Shown here piece after piece: positions 61,777 to 64,000 of a stretch of 64,000 bases of DNA. A model generated the notes under the pieces. It searched no databases. It was not told the DNA's origin and saw nothing but the letters and a program-made list of their open reading frames with translations. This DNA comes from Lingula anatina (lineage: Eukaryota; Brachiopoda; Lingulata; Lingulida; Lingulidae). The stretch lies in contig NW_019774736.1 in the NCBI RefSeq assembly GCF_001039355.2, positions 822,411-886,410 on the forward strand, read 5' to 3'. A program made the position numbers and the translations under genes. How positions within the stretch are numbered: position 1 is the stretch's first letter; each line of letters starts with the position of its first letter.

Positions 61777-63984
61777 TTAATTAATACCCTCCTCATTTGA
61801 AAGATTAATAAGGAATGTGTCAACAACAGTTTTAAAATGATCATAATCATTATACACAACACCTTCAAAGCCTTCTGTCATTGATTTTCTTGTGGTGGGA
61901 CAATATGTAAAGATCTTCTGCTTTCTCCTTTGAAGGCATGTACCTTTTCTTCATTCCACCACAGTTTGGAATTTGGCACAAGCCACATGGCTTTGATGAC
62001 TTCTTTGGAAGAATGGGTCTTGAGGGAATTGGTAGAGGTGGGGGCTGGAAGACCAAACCACCTGAGGAAGTCGCAGGCTGGAGAAGAGCTGCAGGACCCT
62101 GTGGCTGAGAGGGGACAACTAGGAGAACTGGAACATGTGCAGATTCTTGCGATTTAATAAGAACTGGTTTTGTCTTGCCGGTCAAGGAGCTGGTTGACTT
62201 GGAGCAGGTTGTAGCTGGCTGACTTTCATCAAATTGTAGCTTCCTCTTTTGACCTAATCTTATTCCCTTTGTGAGTGGTATCACAGGATACTGCACCTCT
62301 GGACGGTTGGGTGGTGAGAGGGATGTTGGAAGTTCAGCTGCCTTGGGCATTTTGCTTTCTTCAAGGACTCTCTGATGAGGCTTAACCTTTGGTATAGCAG
62401 TTGCCACTAAATTTGCCCTTTTCTCTTCTTTAACAAGAAATGATGATATTGATTTTGCATTGATATTTGGCAAAGGCAAGTTCAAGGTACACAGTACAGG
62501 ATCGTCTCTTACTCTGTCCACAAGGCGTTTATAGTCTGCCTTCACACGGGTGACTAGTTTGGATGGAGAAGTGACATAACAGGTTGGTGGTCTGTTCTTT
62601 AGAAGCTTAATAAGTAGATATAACAATCTTGACTCCTCAGTGATGGCAGCAGCCTGTGCGTAGCGCATCCATCCAAATTTGGTTTTTTGTGCAGCACTGT
62701 TTTCAGGAGAGTCTGGACTAAGGCAACGGCCAAACAAGGTGTAACCCCACTTGGACTCGTACATCTTCACAAAGTTCTTGGAGGTCTTGTCATGGTCATG
62801 AAGTTTGGAAGCAGCCATACGTATCTGTTCTCTGAGAGGCACGGGCACTAAATGCCTGTCATCAGTGGTCAACTTTGTCAGTAGATTGGCCAAATTCTCC
62901 ACTTCCTCATAGCCTGGCAGGTGTAGGTGCCTAGGACCCATCAGCACATCCTCTAGTGCAGGACTGGAGATTTCTCCTACTTGTTCAGATGTTGTGAAAA
63001 CAGAGTACTTGGTATTGGCTTCATCCACTGGATCCTCCATGGAGTCTTCTTCAATCCCCCATCTTCTTGGTCAGATTGAGTCTCCTGCTCCTCCTCCTCT
63101 TCACCATCCTCCTTTGACTGCTCTTCATCCACTGTAAAACACGAAATACAATGACCATGAATCATTAAATTGAAAGGGAAAACAAGTGCAATATTTTGCG
63201 TTCTAAACCTGTTAAGATATTCAGAAATCATCAAAATTACTTTGTTCCTCATAAAATTATGCATTTATTTTGATTTTCTTTTCTCTATCAAATAATAAAA
63301 GTTATATTTGAAATCTGAATACACATCTTACCCTTTTGAATATAATATTCTCTGGATGTAAAATCAGTAGACTGGCAAAAAGCATACTCTACTCCTAAGA
63401 GTTCTCTTTCTTCAGGATCCTGATACTCTACTGGACATGGCAGTGGAGCAGTAAAATTAGGCTCAAATAGGTGACGCCTGCCAAACAAAACCTCAGACTG
63501 CTGATTCAGAAGCTGAATCTGTCTTGGATCTGAGCAGGATGACAAACGTCCCCGACCTCCAGCAACACGCAGAGACTCCATTCTGTTGTTCCATTGGACA
63601 GCAAAGGAGATGAGGTACACCTGCAGAGATATCTTTAAATTATTCACTATTTCATGTAATAAATTAGGCAACCCTTTTGTATCAAATTTCTTAAAAAATT
63701 CTACCATGTTTGAGTTCACATCCACTCCTCAATAAATAAAAATTAAATCAAAATGTTTGTTGGTTGTTAAAAAGTAAATTGCAGTGTACAGGAATGATTG
63801 ATGCATACACAGTGCTTACCTGGAATGGCATGATACCACATTTTTGAGAAGGAACAGCTCTAAATAGGTGGGCATGCAGACCTTCCAGAGAGTTGCTTCC
63901 CCTATGACACCTGTACTTTTGCAGGGCTACACCATTGATGGTGACCGTCTTAGTGGCTACGTATAATGCTATACCAGGTGGGTC
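61777..63984 (-). pseudogene. Transposase-like protein gene, copy 2 (partial, frame broken, runs off window)
   Basis: Exons 63820-63984, 63332-63620 and 63131 down to the stop equivalent at 61777-61779 join in phase with GT/AG borders. The first exon encodes KYRCHRGSNSLEGLHAHLF; S-L-E-G-x-H-x-H-L resembles the terminal-Glu region of DDE transposases (inference). It needs more exons beyond 64000. Frame breaks relative to copy 1 are a 1-nt deletion at about 63060 in the acidic stretch and a 14-nt deletion at about 61922 that replaces the C-terminus and gives an early stop at 61865. The middle 391 codons (61865-63040) are open, including the site broken in copy 1. Confidence 0.7.
63820..63984 (-). 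CDS. Transposase-like gene, exon with RG-SLEG-H motif
   Basis: Acceptor ATTTCAG ends at 63985, donor GTAAGC at 63819-63814; 55 codons, phase 0 at both ends. It encodes DPPGIALYVATKTVTING, then YRCHRGSNSLEGLHAHLFRA and CGIMPFQ, and runs in frame into VYLISFAVQWNN of the next exon. This is the best-conserved-looking part of the protein, but I cannot name the family. Confidence 0.75.
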
Positions 63985-64000
63985 CTGAAATATATAAATT

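Larger units (their letters stand above)
60835..63749. repeat. Large duplicated block, copy 2
   Basis: Second copy of 57896-60830, starting immediately after the N at 60834. Beyond 63749 it continues into unique sequence with one more exon of the gene, while copy 1 stops at the N. Confidence 0.92.

Noticed and set aside
1-64000. CRISPR arrays, operons, ribosome binding sites or bacterial mobile elements
   Set aside because: The genes have spliceosomal introns and eukaryotic families; nothing prokaryotic is seen.

Overview
The window is eukaryotic nuclear DNA from an intron-rich, AT-rich animal genome, probably a marine invertebrate. The evidence is GT/AG introns throughout, a metazoan nuclear receptor with an HR96/NR1J-type P-box, a 21-exon mitochondrial-type glycerol-3-phosphate acyltransferase, a tandem 5S rRNA array, and many short inverted-repeat elements. 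An NR1J-type receptor and a mollusc-like terminal repeat (AGGGATAATAACTC) hint at a lophotrochozoan, but the sequence does not fix the phylum.

Layout. (1) 1 to about 18.7 kb: no supportable gene; AT-rich DNA with a 58-60 bp minisatellite at 16607-16913 that repeats the nuclear-receptor half-site AGGTCA. (2) 18.7-34.2 kb, plus strand: the nuclear receptor gene. There is a candidate promoter and tiny first coding exon at 18.79-18.92 kb. The first zinc finger is at 26818-27014, the second at 30420-30592, and hinge plus ligand-binding domain lie in one exon at 30891-31677. A 3' UTR probably runs to the AATAAA at 34190. (3) 34.2-42.8 kb: intergenic, with two short inverted-repeat transposon remnants; the one at 38241-38397 has a clean 9-bp target duplication. 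(4) 42.85-54.3 kb, minus strand: the GPAM/GPAT1-like gene. All 21 coding exons join in phase to 888 codons, and its introns hold three more inverted-repeat elements. The two genes are convergent. (5) 55.6-58.0 kb: three complete 376-bp 5S rDNA units and a fourth, 3'-truncated 5S gene, preceded by a decayed unit fragment. Each unit also carries a second, decayed 5S-like copy in its spacer. (6) 57.9-64.0 kb: a block of about 2.9 kb present twice, joined at a single N. Each copy holds most of a minus-strand, intron-containing, transposase-like gene of unknown family. The copies carry different frame-breaking indels, so they are either decayed duplicates or two unmerged haplotypes.

The receptor would be a ligand-regulated transcription factor and GPAM would catalyse the first step of glycerolipid synthesis. 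Nothing in the sequence shows that the two genes are functionally linked. The least expected structures are the 5S array with its internal 5S relics and terminal inverted 5S hairpin, the adjacent transposase-like gene pair, and the set of small inverted-repeat elements.
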